NCBI RefSeq assembly: GCF_030410375.1
Contig: NZ_JAUHHE010000008.1
Location: 104,234-168,233 of the forward strand
DNA: 64,000 bases
Source of the DNA: Zwartia vadi
Lineage (GTDB): Bacteria; Pseudomonadota; Gammaproteobacteria; Burkholderiales; Burkholderiaceae_B
Reading direction: 5' to 3'
Shown here: positions 43,008-51,319 of the stretch, in pieces
Numbering within the stretch: position 1 is the stretch's first letter
How the letters are laid out: every line of letters starts with the position of its first letter
Made by a program: the position numbers and the translations under genes
The notes under the pieces: model-generated
The model's input: the letters and a program-made list of their open reading frames with translations, nothing else
Told to the model about the DNA's origin: nothing
The model's database searches: none

Positions 43008-43718
43008 ATGCGCTGGATCATTCTTGATACTGAAACGACTGGACTCGATCCCGCTCACGGCCACCGCATCGTTGAGATTGGAGCCGTCGAGGTTCTGAAC
43101 CGGGGCGTAACGGGTAATCATTTTCATACTTATCTGAATCCAGATCGAGAGAGTGATCCCGGTGCGTTGGATGTGCATGGGCTGACAAGCGACTTTTTAT
43201 CAGACAAGCCCAGATTTAAAGAGCAGGCTGACGAGTTTTTAAAATTCATCGAAGGGGCGGAGCTGATTATTCATAACGCTCCTTTTGATCTGAAATTTTT
43301 AAATGCCGAGCTCGAAAAAATTGGTCGTCAGCCGATCACCGAGTTTTGTAGCGGAGTGACCGATTCACTCGTACACGCCAAGACCCTGCACCCGGGAAAA
43401 CGCAACTCACTGGATGCCCTGTGCGAGCGCTATGGGATCTCCAACGCCCACCGCGCTTTGCATGGCGCGTTGCTTGACTCGAGATTGCTCGCCGAGGTCT
43501 GGTTGGCGATGACGCGCGGTCAAGATAGTTTGATGATAGATAGCTATGAAACGCCCGAAACTGAAAGCGCCGAGGCCAGAGGGCATCAGCAGGACGCACT
43601 GAGCTTGCCAGTGATTTTGCCCAGCGCAGAAGATCTACTCGCGCACGAAGAGTACCTTGCGACCCTCGACAAATCAGTCAAGGGACGTTGCTTGTGGCGC
43701 CAGTTTGAGCCTGGTTGA
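43008..43718 (+). CDS. dnaQ: DNA polymerase III epsilon subunit (proofreading exonuclease)
   Basis: A 236-aa 3'-5' exonuclease of the replicative polymerase. Exo motifs are I: IILDTETTGLDP (residues 4-15), II: HNAPFDLKFLNAEL, and III: HRALHGALLDSRLLAEVW with the HxAxxD signature. A C-terminal tail ending in RCLWRQFEPG would bind the alpha subunit. I chose ATG 43008, as MRWIILDTETTGL is the usual start; an in-frame ATG at 42966 adds a hydrophobic stretch unlike the family. It is 60 bp after rnhA. Confidence 0.94.
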   Translation: MRWIILDTETTGLDPAHGHRIVEIGAVEVLNRGVTGNHFHTYLNPDRESDPGALDVHGLTSDFLSDKPRFKEQADEFLKFIEGAELIIHNAPFDLKFLNAELEKIGRQPITEFCSGVTDSLVHAKTLHPGKRNSLDALCERYGISNAHRALHGALLDSRLLAEVWLAMTRGQDSLMIDSYETPETESAEARGHQQDALSLPVILPSAEDLLAHEEYLATLDKSVKGRCLWRQFEPG

Positions 43719-43743
43719 AACTGATTAAAACTGGTTGAACAGC

Positions 43744-43768
43744 TTGGCGTTTTAGCTCAACACGCCAA
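43744..43768 (+). terminator. Possible terminator after dnaQ
   Basis: TTGGCGT (43744-43750) pairs with ACGCCAA (43762-43768) around an 11-nt loop and is followed by GGGTTTTACGTTT. It overlaps the last codons of the converging enolase-superfamily gene, so the assignment is weak. Confidence 0.4.
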
Positions 43769-44861
43769 GGGTTTTACGTTTAATCAAATCAAAATCGATT
43801 TGTGCACCTAGGCCCGGACCTGTTGGGGCATGAATCATGCCCTGCTCATCGATTTCAAGATCTTCAAGCAAGCCATATTTTTGTGATTCTGACGGGAGCA
43901 GGACTTCGAAGAGCTCGGTGTTCTGTAGCGCCATGATCACATGCAGATTGGCAAAATTATTAAGAGAATTTCCACCATGGTGAACTTCATAGTTCAGATG
44001 AAACGCCTCGGCCAAATGTGCGGTTTTCATGAGCGTGGTGATTCCGCCTTTCACGGCGACGTCACCTCTTAAAAAGTCTGTCGCACGCTCTTTAATCCAG
44101 GGCGCGTAAGAATCCAGCCCGCCTGCCGGATACTCGGTTGCCATGATGGGTATGCTCAGGTGCTTTTTGAGCTCGATGTAGTTGTAGATATCTGCATCGG
44201 CGAGTGGATCCTCATACCAGTAGAAATCGAGCTCTTCGATGACGTGTCCGACACGAAGGGCTTGTGGATAGTCGTAACTCCAAACAGAGTCCAGCATCAG
44301 CACATACTCGTCGCCTACCGCTTTCCTGACGGCTTCACAAACTTTGATGTCTTCACGCCAAATTTGAGGCGGATGAATTTTGTAGGCGGCAAGCTTGAGT
44401 GATTGGTAATGTTGAGCTTCATCAGCATAGGCTTCAGGACTTGATAGCACAGCGGAGCTGATGTAGGCTGGAACACGATCACGGTAGGACCCGAGCAGTT
44501 GATGGATGGGAAGGTTTGCGACTTTTCCCGCGATATCCCACAGCGCAACGTCCACCGCACCGATTGATCGTGGCGTGGTTGTGCGCACACGCTTCCACAT
44601 CGCTTTGTAAAGACGCTCACGGTCAAGCGGATTCTGTCCAAGCAAGATTGGTTTGAGATAACGAATCAGACTGCCACCATCCATATCCGCCGGAAAAAAA
44701 GCAGAACCGAGAAATGCATGTCCTGTGATGCCTTGATCCGTTGTGATTGCAAGCAGGCCGAGCTTGCTTGCACCGGCAAAACGGCCAGTATGCGCGCCAT
44801 AGCTGGTCGAAGGAATATCGTCCCAACTAAAGAGAGTGAGGGTGACATCTTGAATTTTCAT
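43752..44861 (-). CDS. Mandelate racemase/muconate lactonizing family enzyme (1)
   Basis: A 369-aa enolase-superfamily enzyme with a magnesium site. The metal ligands are the Asp in YVLMLDSVW (about residue 193), the Glu in FYWYEDPLAD and the Glu in IMATEYPAGG. The second-strand catalytic motif is KIHPP rather than KxK, and the late histidine is in YEVHHGGNSLNN. This pattern is like sugar-acid dehydratases. The reaction abstracts the alpha proton of a carboxylate, then usually dehydrates. ATG 44861 lies 2 bp after the preceding Bug gene's stop on the same strand. The substrate is probably taken up as an organic acid. Confidence 0.83.
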   Translation of the reverse strand: MKIQDVTLTLFSWDDIPSTSYGAHTGRFAGASKLGLLAITTDQGITGHAFLGSAFFPADMDGGSLIRYLKPILLGQNPLDRERLYKAMWKRVRTTTPRSIGAVDVALWDIAGKVANLPIHQLLGSYRDRVPAYISSAVLSSPEAYADEAQHYQSLKLAAYKIHPPQIWREDIKVCEAVRKAVGDEYVLMLDSVWSYDYPQALRVGHVIEELDFYWYEDPLADADIYNYIELKKHLSIPIMATEYPAGGLDSYAPWIKERATDFLRGDVAVKGGITTLMKTAHLAEAFHLNYEVHHGGNSLNNFANLHVIMALQNTELFEVLLPSESQKYGLLEDLEIDEQGMIHAPTGPGLGAQIDFDLIKRKTLGVLS

Positions 44862-44863
44862 GT

Positions 44864-45838
44864 TTACTCAATCCGAATATTCGCTTCTTTGATCAACTTG
44901 CTCCACTTGGCGACTTCGCTTTGCAAGAGTGCGCTGAACGCTTCAGGCGTGCTGGCGATCACTTCGACACCCTGGTCATTAAAGCGTTTGGTGACATCTG
45001 GCTGGCGATAGATGCTTGCCAGCTCTCGGTTGATTTGATTGACAATTGCCGTAGGCGTGGCACCTGGCACTTGCATCCCAAACCAGACGTTGACTTCAAA
45101 TCCTGGCACGCCCGATTCTGCAACAGTTGGTGTGTCAGGCAGGAGTGCTGTACGTTTGAGGCCACTTACGCCAATGGCATTGATGGTGCCTGCTCGAATT
45201 TGCTGAACAACGTTTGGAACGTTATCAAACAGAACATCGATCTCGCCTGCCATGAGAGCCGCTACGGCAGGCGCACTTCCTTTGTAGGGGACGTGTGTGA
45301 GTTTGGTGCCTGTCATATTCATCAGCAGCTCCATCGAAAGGTGATTCGATGATCCTGAGCCCGTTGAGCCATAGTTCAGTTTGCCTGGATTGGCACGGGC
45401 ATATTCGACGAGTTCTTTGGCGCTATTGATATTGAGCCCTTTGCGTGTCACAAGTGCGTTTTGCGCTGAACCCGCCAGAATCAAGGCGCGAAAGTCTTTC
45501 AGTGCGTCGTAAGGGAGTTTGGCACCGTAGAGTCCTGGCATGGCTGAAAATGGCAGAGGTGTGACCAAAATCGTATAACCATCTGCAGGAGCTTTCGCAA
45601 CATAGCTATTGCCAATTGTCGTGTTGCCTCCTGGTCTGTTTTCGACCACAACAGGTTGACTCCATATTTTTCCGAGTCTTTCGCTGGAAATGCGAGCTAG
45701 CGTGTCGTTAAAGCCGCCGGGAGGATAAGGAACAACGATGCGAACGGTTTTTTCTGGAAAGGTTTGCGCCAATGCAGCACTTGCCATGCATAAGGACAAA
45801 CCTAACCCAACAAGTATTTTTTTAGTGAGCATATTCAT
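44864..45838 (-). CDS. Bug-family periplasmic solute receptor
   Basis: A 324-aa receptor of the tripartite tricarboxylate family with signal peptide (cleavage near ALA-QT, residue 25). Its landmarks are VRIVVPYPPGGFNDTLAR, VVENRPGGNTTIG and VPYKGSAPAVAALMAGEIDVL. It sits between two enolase-superfamily genes (2-bp and 14-bp gaps), so all three are probably one transcript with the alpha/beta hydrolase. The ligand is then likely the acid on which these enzymes act. Its transport partners are not in the window. Confidence 0.88.
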   Translation of the reverse strand: MNMLTKKILVGLGLSLCMASAALAQTFPEKTVRIVVPYPPGGFNDTLARISSERLGKIWSQPVVVENRPGGNTTIGNSYVAKAPADGYTILVTPLPFSAMPGLYGAKLPYDALKDFRALILAGSAQNALVTRKGLNINSAKELVEYARANPGKLNYGSTGSGSSNHLSMELLMNMTGTKLTHVPYKGSAPAVAALMAGEIDVLFDNVPNVVQQIRAGTINAIGVSGLKRTALLPDTPTVAESGVPGFEVNVWFGMQVPGATPTAIVNQINRELASIYRQPDVTKRFNDQGVEVIASTPEAFSALLQSEVAKWSKLIKEANIRIE

Positions 45839-45852
45839 TTTTGTCTCCGAAC

Positions 45853-47001
45853 TTAGAATTTAACGACATACCCGGGACCATCGATAAGAGGATATTTTTT
45901 AAAGATGGATTCATCGACTTCGATACCAATACCTGGCTTGTCCAAAGGCTCGACACAGCCATCCTGCCCAATTTGAAAACTGACACCGAACATATCCCGC
46001 AAAGGGTTGTAATGGGAGACGCATGCCTCGAAGTACTGCGTATTTTCAATAGCCGAGGCAAAGTGAATCGTGGCAGCGTGATTAAGTCCGGTCGCTGAAC
46101 TGTGTGTATTCATCGGGATGCGATGCGCAGAGGCAAGGGCTGCGATGGCCAGACCTTCCGTGATGCCGCCACACTTTGATAAATCAGGTTGCCAAATCCT
46201 GATGTCGCCAGCTTCGAGAAGCTGAGCAAACTCAAAGCGCGTGTAGTGATTTTCACCCGCAGCGATCGGCACGAGAGACGTGATTTTTGCAGCCTCCCGA
46301 TAAGATGCAAAATCGCTGCAAGCGAACGGCTCTTCGAGCCAACCAGCTTTAATCTCCGCCAGTACCGGCAGGACACGTCTAACGTCCGCTATCGTGTAGG
46401 CCGTATTCGCATCCGTCAAAATATCTATGTCATCGCCGAGCACCTTGCGCACATGGAGCACCCGTTCGATATCTTTTGCTGCCGTATCACCTAGTCTGAG
46501 TTTCACAGCTTTGTAGCCACGCGCAACATATTCCTGGGCCTCCTCAGCCAAGGACTCTTTGGGTTGGTAGCCAAGTGAAATCCCGCCCGCATATGCAGGC
46601 AACCGCCGTTTACTGCCACCCAGAAGCTCATACAACGGCATGTTGGCGGCTTTGCCCCGGATGTCCCACATCGCCATATCAATGCCGGCCAGTGCGAGGG
46701 AGGCACCAGAGCCTACACCGTGGCTAGAGAGTTGCATGCGATGGACGCGCTTCCATACACCCACGCAGTCTGTTGCTTTCATCCCGATCAGCATCGGAGC
46801 GAGGGTGTTGTGAATCAGGCTGACAACAGCCCCGGGGCTGCGGCCGGGATGCGCCTCTCCGTATCCCGTAATGCCCTCCGAGGTATCGACTCGGACAATG
46901 ATGGCGTCGCGCTTGGTAGTACTGCCGATTCCCATCGTAACGGTTTTGCCCTGGTCCAGGCGAAAAGAAAGAGGAAAGGCCGTGATGGCAGTGATTTTCA
47001 A
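45853..47001 (-). CDS. Mandelate racemase/muconate lactonizing family enzyme (2)
   Basis: A 382-aa enolase-superfamily enzyme. Metal ligands lie in DILTDANTAY, GWLEEPFAC and IAAGENHYT. The second-strand motif is KLR (GYKAVKLRLG) and the late histidine is in PMNTHSSATG. I chose TTG 47001 over GTG 47022: it overlaps the upstream hydrolase stop as TTGA, has GGGAG seven bases upstream and yields the usual N terminus MKITAITAFPL. It is distinct from the first paralogue in length and motif, so the two probably act on different steps or isomers. Confidence 0.83.
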   Translation of the reverse strand: MKITAITAFPLSFRLDQGKTVTMGIGSTTKRDAIIVRVDTSEGITGYGEAHPGRSPGAVVSLIHNTLAPMLIGMKATDCVGVWKRVHRMQLSSHGVGSGASLALAGIDMAMWDIRGKAANMPLYELLGGSKRRLPAYAGGISLGYQPKESLAEEAQEYVARGYKAVKLRLGDTAAKDIERVLHVRKVLGDDIDILTDANTAYTIADVRRVLPVLAEIKAGWLEEPFACSDFASYREAAKITSLVPIAAGENHYTRFEFAQLLEAGDIRIWQPDLSKCGGITEGLAIAALASAHRIPMNTHSSATGLNHAATIHFASAIENTQYFEACVSHYNPLRDMFGVSFQIGQDGCVEPLDKPGIGIEVDESIFKKYPLIDGPGYVVKF

Positions 47002-47825
47002 GCGTGGTCTCCCAGATTGCACAAAAAGTGTTGGACGGCTTCATTAAAGGCGGCCGGTTCTTCAAGATTGATAGCGTGACCTGTATTCGGACAGACCCAA
47101 AGCTGTGCGTTGGGCAGTGTGCGTTTGAGATATATGTTCGTATCCAGACACGGATTGTCCAAGTCACCCACCGCTAGAAGTGTCGGCACCTTCATCGCGC
47201 GGATCTGTTCATCAAAACTTTGAATAGAAGGGCGGCTCGCCTGATACATGTTCAAAGTGTGTGCCATCCCGGCAGGGTCATGTTCCGACAAGTGCTCAAC
47301 AAAACTATGCCAACCCAGAGGATCTTTTTTAAGCAAACCGATCCGAGTCGGTGCACGGCCGATCTCTTGTGCGACTGCAGCAGAGCCGGCCTTTAGAAAC
47401 AGCTCAGCTTGGGCTCTGCACTTGGCAACAAAGGCTTCCCGATCTTGGGCGAGCGAACCCGAGCCTACGCCCGCCACGACGAGAGAACGGGCAAGCTCAG
47501 GATATTTCATGCCGAATCGAAGCGCTGCATATGCACCCATGCTCAAGCCAACGACGTGCGCCTGACCCAAGTTCATCCCTCGGATGACGGCTGCAATATC
47601 ATCGGCTGCAAACTCAAGGCCATAGAGGTTCGGATCGCTTGGGACTTCGGAAGGGAAATAGCCGCGCGCACTATAGGCGAGGCAGCGATACCGGCGAGAA
47701 AACCACCTGACCTGAGATTCCCATTCCCGGTAGTCCGCACCCATTTCGTGCACAAAGACAATCGGCGTGCCTGAGCCGGTATCCTGCACAAATAGTTTTG
47801 CCCCTTCCGCTTGAACGTAAGACAT
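46998..47825 (-). CDS. Alpha/beta hydrolase
   Basis: A 275-aa hydrolase similar to 3-oxoadipate enol-lactonases and haloalkane-type esterases. The nucleophile elbow is VVGLSMGAYAAL (serine near residue 97), the oxyanion region is IVFVHEMGADYREWE, the acid is in AVGDLDNPCLD, and the histidine is in CPNTGHAINLEEPAAF. ATG 47825 has GGAG upstream on its strand. It is the first gene of a four-gene minus-strand operon (hydrolase, enolase-type enzyme, Bug receptor, enolase-type enzyme) and is translationally coupled to the next gene through TTGA. A lactone or ester intermediate is plausible. Confidence 0.85.
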   Translation of the reverse strand: MSYVQAEGAKLFVQDTGSGTPIVFVHEMGADYREWESQVRWFSRRYRCLAYSARGYFPSEVPSDPNLYGLEFAADDIAAVIRGMNLGQAHVVGLSMGAYAALRFGMKYPELARSLVVAGVGSGSLAQDREAFVAKCRAQAELFLKAGSAAVAQEIGRAPTRIGLLKKDPLGWHSFVEHLSEHDPAGMAHTLNMYQASRPSIQSFDEQIRAMKVPTLLAVGDLDNPCLDTNIYLKRTLPNAQLWVCPNTGHAINLEEPAAFNEAVQHFLCNLGDHA

Positions 47826-48034
47826 GCTTGCTCCTCTGTTTCATTCTTATTAATAGATTATCGTTTTACCTAGCTGCGCCAAGCTTGTAAAGAGAAGTGT
47901 TCAAAATATGAGACCACCTTTCACCCCCTTTGGTCAGACAATTTATCTGTATTGTTCAAGACATCATCGTGTTATAAGAAGCGCAAATAAAAACAATACA
48001 CCGACTGTTAGATTGGCTATTTCGGAGACTGTTC

Positions 48035-49012
48035 ATGCAAAAAAGTTTTTATGCTGTCGCAGCATTGGCAAGTTTGGCGCTCATGTCGAGCCCCTCAACC
48101 GCTCAGGATTTTCCCAAGCGTCAACCAATTTCAATCGTGGTTCCCTGGGCTCCCGGTGGAAACGTCGACATTACCGCCCGAGCGATCGCCCCGGCAATGT
48201 CCGAAATTCTCGGACAGACTGTGATTGTTGAGAATCGACCTGGCGCAGGTGGCTTCATCGGTTCTTCGCGTGTTGCGAAGTCTTCTCCAGATGGCTATAC
48301 CTTATTGCTCGGATCCAGTGGTTCCATTTCGATTGGACCCGCTCTGGCCACCAACCCGCCTTACAACCCCACTAAAGATCTGATCGCGGTTGGTCCGATT
48401 CATTCGGTTCCGCTTGTCCTGTCTGCCTCGGCAAAAAGCCCGATCAAAAACTACGCGGATTTTGCGGCAAAGTCCAAAGCGAATCCAGGCGCACTGAACG
48501 TAGCCTCAGCTGGTATTGGCTCAACGCAACATTTGGCGATCGAGTTGATCGCACTCAAGACCGGTACAAAACTCAATCATGTCCCCTACAAGGGTAGTGG
48601 TCCAGCAATCACAGACTTGATTGGAGGACAGGTTGAAACGATGATCGATCAGATGACGGCTTCGATGCCCCACATCAAAAGCGGCGCAATCACCCCGCTT
48701 GCCGTGACTACAAAAACCCGCTCCGCAGGCTTGCCCAATGTCCCAACATTGCAAGAGCTTGGTGTCAAGGACATCGATATGACAACGTATACGGGTATTT
48801 TTACGCCCGCCGGCACGCCGCCTGCAGTCGTCAAACAGCTCAATGCCGCACTCAAGCAAGCGATGCAACGCCCAGAGATCAAGAAACAGTTCGAAGCCTT
48901 GGGTGTTGAGATTTTGAATATGGATCAGGCAGAGTTTCAAAATTACGTAAATAAAGATTTTGCGAACTCTCAGGCAATTGGTAAGGCCGCCAATATTCAG
49001 ATTTCAAATTAA
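48035..49012 (+). CDS. Bug-family periplasmic solute receptor
   Basis: A 325-aa receptor with signal peptide cleaved near STA-QD (residue 23). Landmarks are ISIVVPWAPGGNVDITAR, VIVENRPGAGGFIGSSRVA and VPYKGSGPAITDLIGGQVE. ATG 48035 has CGGAG seven bases upstream. It starts a plus-strand operon with the amidohydrolase (15-bp gap) and the CMD-like gene, divergent from the hydrolase operon. The ligand is therefore probably an organic acid processed by the amidohydrolase. Confidence 0.88.
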   Translation: MQKSFYAVAALASLALMSSPSTAQDFPKRQPISIVVPWAPGGNVDITARAIAPAMSEILGQTVIVENRPGAGGFIGSSRVAKSSPDGYTLLLGSSGSISIGPALATNPPYNPTKDLIAVGPIHSVPLVLSASAKSPIKNYADFAAKSKANPGALNVASAGIGSTQHLAIELIALKTGTKLNHVPYKGSGPAITDLIGGQVETMIDQMTASMPHIKSGAITPLAVTTKTRSAGLPNVPTLQELGVKDIDMTTYTGIFTPAGTPPAVVKQLNAALKQAMQRPEIKKQFEALGVEILNMDQAEFQNYVNKDFANSQAIGKAANIQISN

Positions 49013-49027
49013 TCAAACCCTTTCATC

Positions 49028-49921
49028 ATGAATCAAACACCTCTAGCTCCCGATTCGAATCTCCGTGCGCCTAAAAGACGTCTGCCTCCGGGTACGATTG
49101 ATTGTCACGCGCATATTTTTGATTTGTTCGATCAATACCCTTTGGATCCCGATCGCAAATACACTCCGCCGATTTGTACGCGAGAGGAGTGGTTGCGTCT
49201 GCATGCAGTGCTCGGAGTGGATCGGGGGGTGCAGGTGCACGGTTCGGCTTACGGCTTTGATAACACCATCACCGAAGACTTCATTCAAACTGACCCGGAG
49301 CGTTTCCGCGGAGTCGCTGCGATTTCGCCGAGAGACACCGTTGATCACTTGCGACGCCTGGATGCCGCAGGCTTTCGTGCGGCACGTTTGATGGACCAGT
49401 TTCCCACCGGGGCAACCACCCGGGATCTCGAGGCCATCGCTCGCCTGTGCGCGGAGGTGGGCTGGCATATTGAAATTAACATCAAGGACGCGGCTGACTG
49501 GATCACTCTCGAACAGCGTCTCATGAACTGTCCTGTCGGTTTGGTGTTTGACCATATGGGTCGAGTCAGAGGGAACCAAACCGTACAGTCTGAGCAGTTT
49601 GCTGTGGTTCGGCGACTACTCGATCGCAAGCCTGACACATGGGTGAAAATTTCAAGTTGGTATCGCGTCTCTGACGCAGGTCCTCCGAACTATTCAGACA
49701 TGAAACCATTCGCACAAACATTACTGACAGATTTTCCCGATCAATGCGTGTGGGGCACAAACTGGCCGCATCCAGGTATTCACAAAGATATGCCAAACGA
49801 CATTGATTTAGCGGACTTGTTGGAAAGCTGGATACCCAACGAGGATGTTCGCACCAAACTCTTTGTGACCAATCCTGAAAAACTCTATGACTTTTCTCCA
49901 TTCAAAGGGAGAGCTACATAA
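49028..49921 (+). CDS. Amidohydrolase, 2-pyrone-4,6-dicarboxylate lactonase (LigI)-like
   Basis: A 297-aa TIM-barrel hydrolase of the amidohydrolase-2 group. The metal/histidine motif is TIDCHAHIFD (about residues 23-32), further histidines are in VGLVFDHMGRV and NWPHPG. In LigI the late catalytic aspartate is in the motif WGTDWPHP; here it reads WGTNWPHP. The protein otherwise looks complete. Probable action is on a lactone or cyclic amide bearing carboxylates. The next gene begins immediately after the stop, so the two are co-translated. Confidence 0.8.
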   Translation: MNQTPLAPDSNLRAPKRRLPPGTIDCHAHIFDLFDQYPLDPDRKYTPPICTREEWLRLHAVLGVDRGVQVHGSAYGFDNTITEDFIQTDPERFRGVAAISPRDTVDHLRRLDAAGFRAARLMDQFPTGATTRDLEAIARLCAEVGWHIEINIKDAADWITLEQRLMNCPVGLVFDHMGRVRGNQTVQSEQFAVVRRLLDRKPDTWVKISSWYRVSDAGPPNYSDMKPFAQTLLTDFPDQCVWGTNWPHPGIHKDMPNDIDLADLLESWIPNEDVRTKLFVTNPEKLYDFSPFKGRAT

Positions 49922-50302
49922 ATGTCCACACCTCTTGAACAGATTGAAGCGGGCTACCTCGATAGCTTGGGTTTTGTCCCAGAACGCATTAAAAACCGTC
50001 TCGCGCTTGGCATGTCCACTGCGCCTGAAATGACGCTCGCAGTCGAAGAGGCAAGAGCCAAGCTACTTGAACCTGAAGCACTTGATCACAAAACTTGTCA
50101 GCTCATGGCTTTTGGTATGCTCTTGATGAATCTTTCTCAGGCTGCTGAAAATCATGCTGTGGCCGCAATGAGGGCGGGTGCAACGCCTGCCGAGTTGCAG
50201 GCTGTCGCAGGCATCGCTTTTGTGTTCAGAGGGATTCCAGCCGTGAATCTGGCGGGTGATGCGATCAGTGGGGCGCTAAAGAAGTTGGAACAGCTGAAGT
50301 AG
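49922..50302 (+). CDS. Carboxymuconolactone decarboxylase/AhpD-like protein without catalytic cysteines
   Basis: A 126-aa all-helical protein of CMD type. The family core is visible as LDHKTCQLMAFGMLLMNLSQAAENHAVAAMRAGATPAELQAV, here cited by AENHAVAAMRAGATPAEL (about residues 75-92), which matches the CMD helix HxxxAxxxGAT. The redox CxxC of AhpD is missing; the only cysteine is upstream in KTCQL. It could be a gamma-carboxymuconolactone decarboxylase-like enzyme or a structural protein. It abuts the amidohydrolase stop directly and ends 3 bp from the converging LysR gene. Confidence 0.7.
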   Translation: MSTPLEQIEAGYLDSLGFVPERIKNRLALGMSTAPEMTLAVEEARAKLLEPEALDHKTCQLMAFGMLLMNLSQAAENHAVAAMRAGATPAELQAVAGIAFVFRGIPAVNLAGDAISGALKKLEQLK

Positions 50303-50305
50303 TCC

Positions 50306-51184
50306 TCAATCTACCGACAAGCTGCGAATCCAATTTCGAAAGTCTTCTAGCTCCGGGCTACGGCGCTTGTAGCCATCAGGCGGCAAGAGAAAATAATACG
50401 TCTGATCGCCGAGATCGACCCATAAGTCAAAAGGCGTCACAAGTCGTCCCTCGCTCAGTTCGCGCTCTACCATCGTTCGTTGCGCGATCGCTACGCCATA
50501 GCCCTCTACCGCAGCTTGATAAGCCAGAGCTGATGACTGGTAACGCATGCCGCGAGCAGTGTCTATGTTGTTGATCTGAGCCGCTTGAAACCATAGTTGC
50601 CAATCGTCAGGACGAGCAAGCGTGTGGAGGAGTGTTTCATGCTTCAGGTCTGTGGGGCTCCGCAGTTGCCGTGCCTTTTCTGGCGTACAAACGGGACTGA
50701 TATGGTTGCTCATGAGCTTCCACACTTCAACTCCTTTCCATGAGCCATCCCCGAGCATGATGCCTGCATCTAGATCCTCACGATCGAAGTCTGGCTGCGC
50801 TAATGAAGTGTGAAGCTTGACCTCGATGGTGGGATGGCTCATGTGCAGACTAGCCAGTTTGGGTAACAACCAGCGTAATGCGATAGTGTGTGGTGCGCGG
50901 ATGTTGAACGTTTTGTTGTCTTGGTATCGCGTGATACTTTGAGTCGCTCGTTGCAGGTCTGCAAAAGAGCGTGCGATGTCAGCGTGATACTGCGCACCTG
51001 CTTCGGTCAAAACAATGCGACGGTGCTCACGATTAAACAGACGCACGCCTAGAAAGTCTTCTAGCAAGCGTATTTGTTGGCTCACAGCAGCAGGCGTAAT
51101 GCAGAGCTCATCAGATGCTGCCAAGACACTTTGCAATTTTCCAGTCACATCAAAGACCCGCAAAGCATTCAAGGGTAGTTTCAT
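50306..51184 (-). CDS. LysR-family transcriptional regulator
   Basis: A 292-aa regulator. The N-terminal helix-turn-helix spans about residues 4-62 (LNALRVFDVTGKLQSVLAASDELCITPAAVSQQIRLLEDFLGVRLFNR, cited by ITPAAVSQQIRLLE) and is followed by an effector-binding domain of two lobes. The GcvA-like start MKLPLNALRVFD is typical. ATG 51184 faces a divergent Bug gene, and a perfect 7-bp palindrome (51197-51217) lies just 13 bp from its start. It probably regulates the divergent Bug-amidase pair and itself. A carboxylate effector is expected but not shown. Confidence 0.9.
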   Translation of the reverse strand: MKLPLNALRVFDVTGKLQSVLAASDELCITPAAVSQQIRLLEDFLGVRLFNREHRRIVLTEAGAQYHADIARSFADLQRATQSITRYQDNKTFNIRAPHTIALRWLLPKLASLHMSHPTIEVKLHTSLAQPDFDREDLDAGIMLGDGSWKGVEVWKLMSNHISPVCTPEKARQLRSPTDLKHETLLHTLARPDDWQLWFQAAQINNIDTARGMRYQSSALAYQAAVEGYGVAIAQRTMVERELSEGRLVTPFDLWVDLGDQTYYFLLPPDGYKRRSPELEDFRNWIRSLSVD

Positions 51185-51196
51185 GTGATGAGTCTT

Positions 51197-51217
51197 CGAT
51201 TAAGTAAAAGTTAATCG
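51197..51217 (+). promoter_or_regulatory. Perfect palindrome, candidate LysR binding site
   Basis: CGATTAA-N7-TTAATCG has two perfect 7-bp arms. It contains the T-N11-A core of LysR sites and lies 13 bp upstream of the LysR start codon, a usual place for autoregulation. Confidence 0.6.
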
Positions 51218-51231
51218 TAGCACAGCAGAAT

Positions 51232-51245
51232 TTGTTTGCAAACAA
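51232..51245 (+). promoter_or_regulatory. 14-bp perfect palindrome in the same divergent promoter
   Basis: TTGTTTGCAAACAA is perfectly self-complementary. It lies 15 bp after the first palindrome and 75 bp before the Bug start. It might be a second regulator site. Confidence 0.45.
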
Positions 51246-51319
51246 TGATATGGCACTCCTACTATCGATTGAATGAGATAGATAAAAATTATTTTTCTAA
51301 ATCTCCAGGAGGAGCAATC

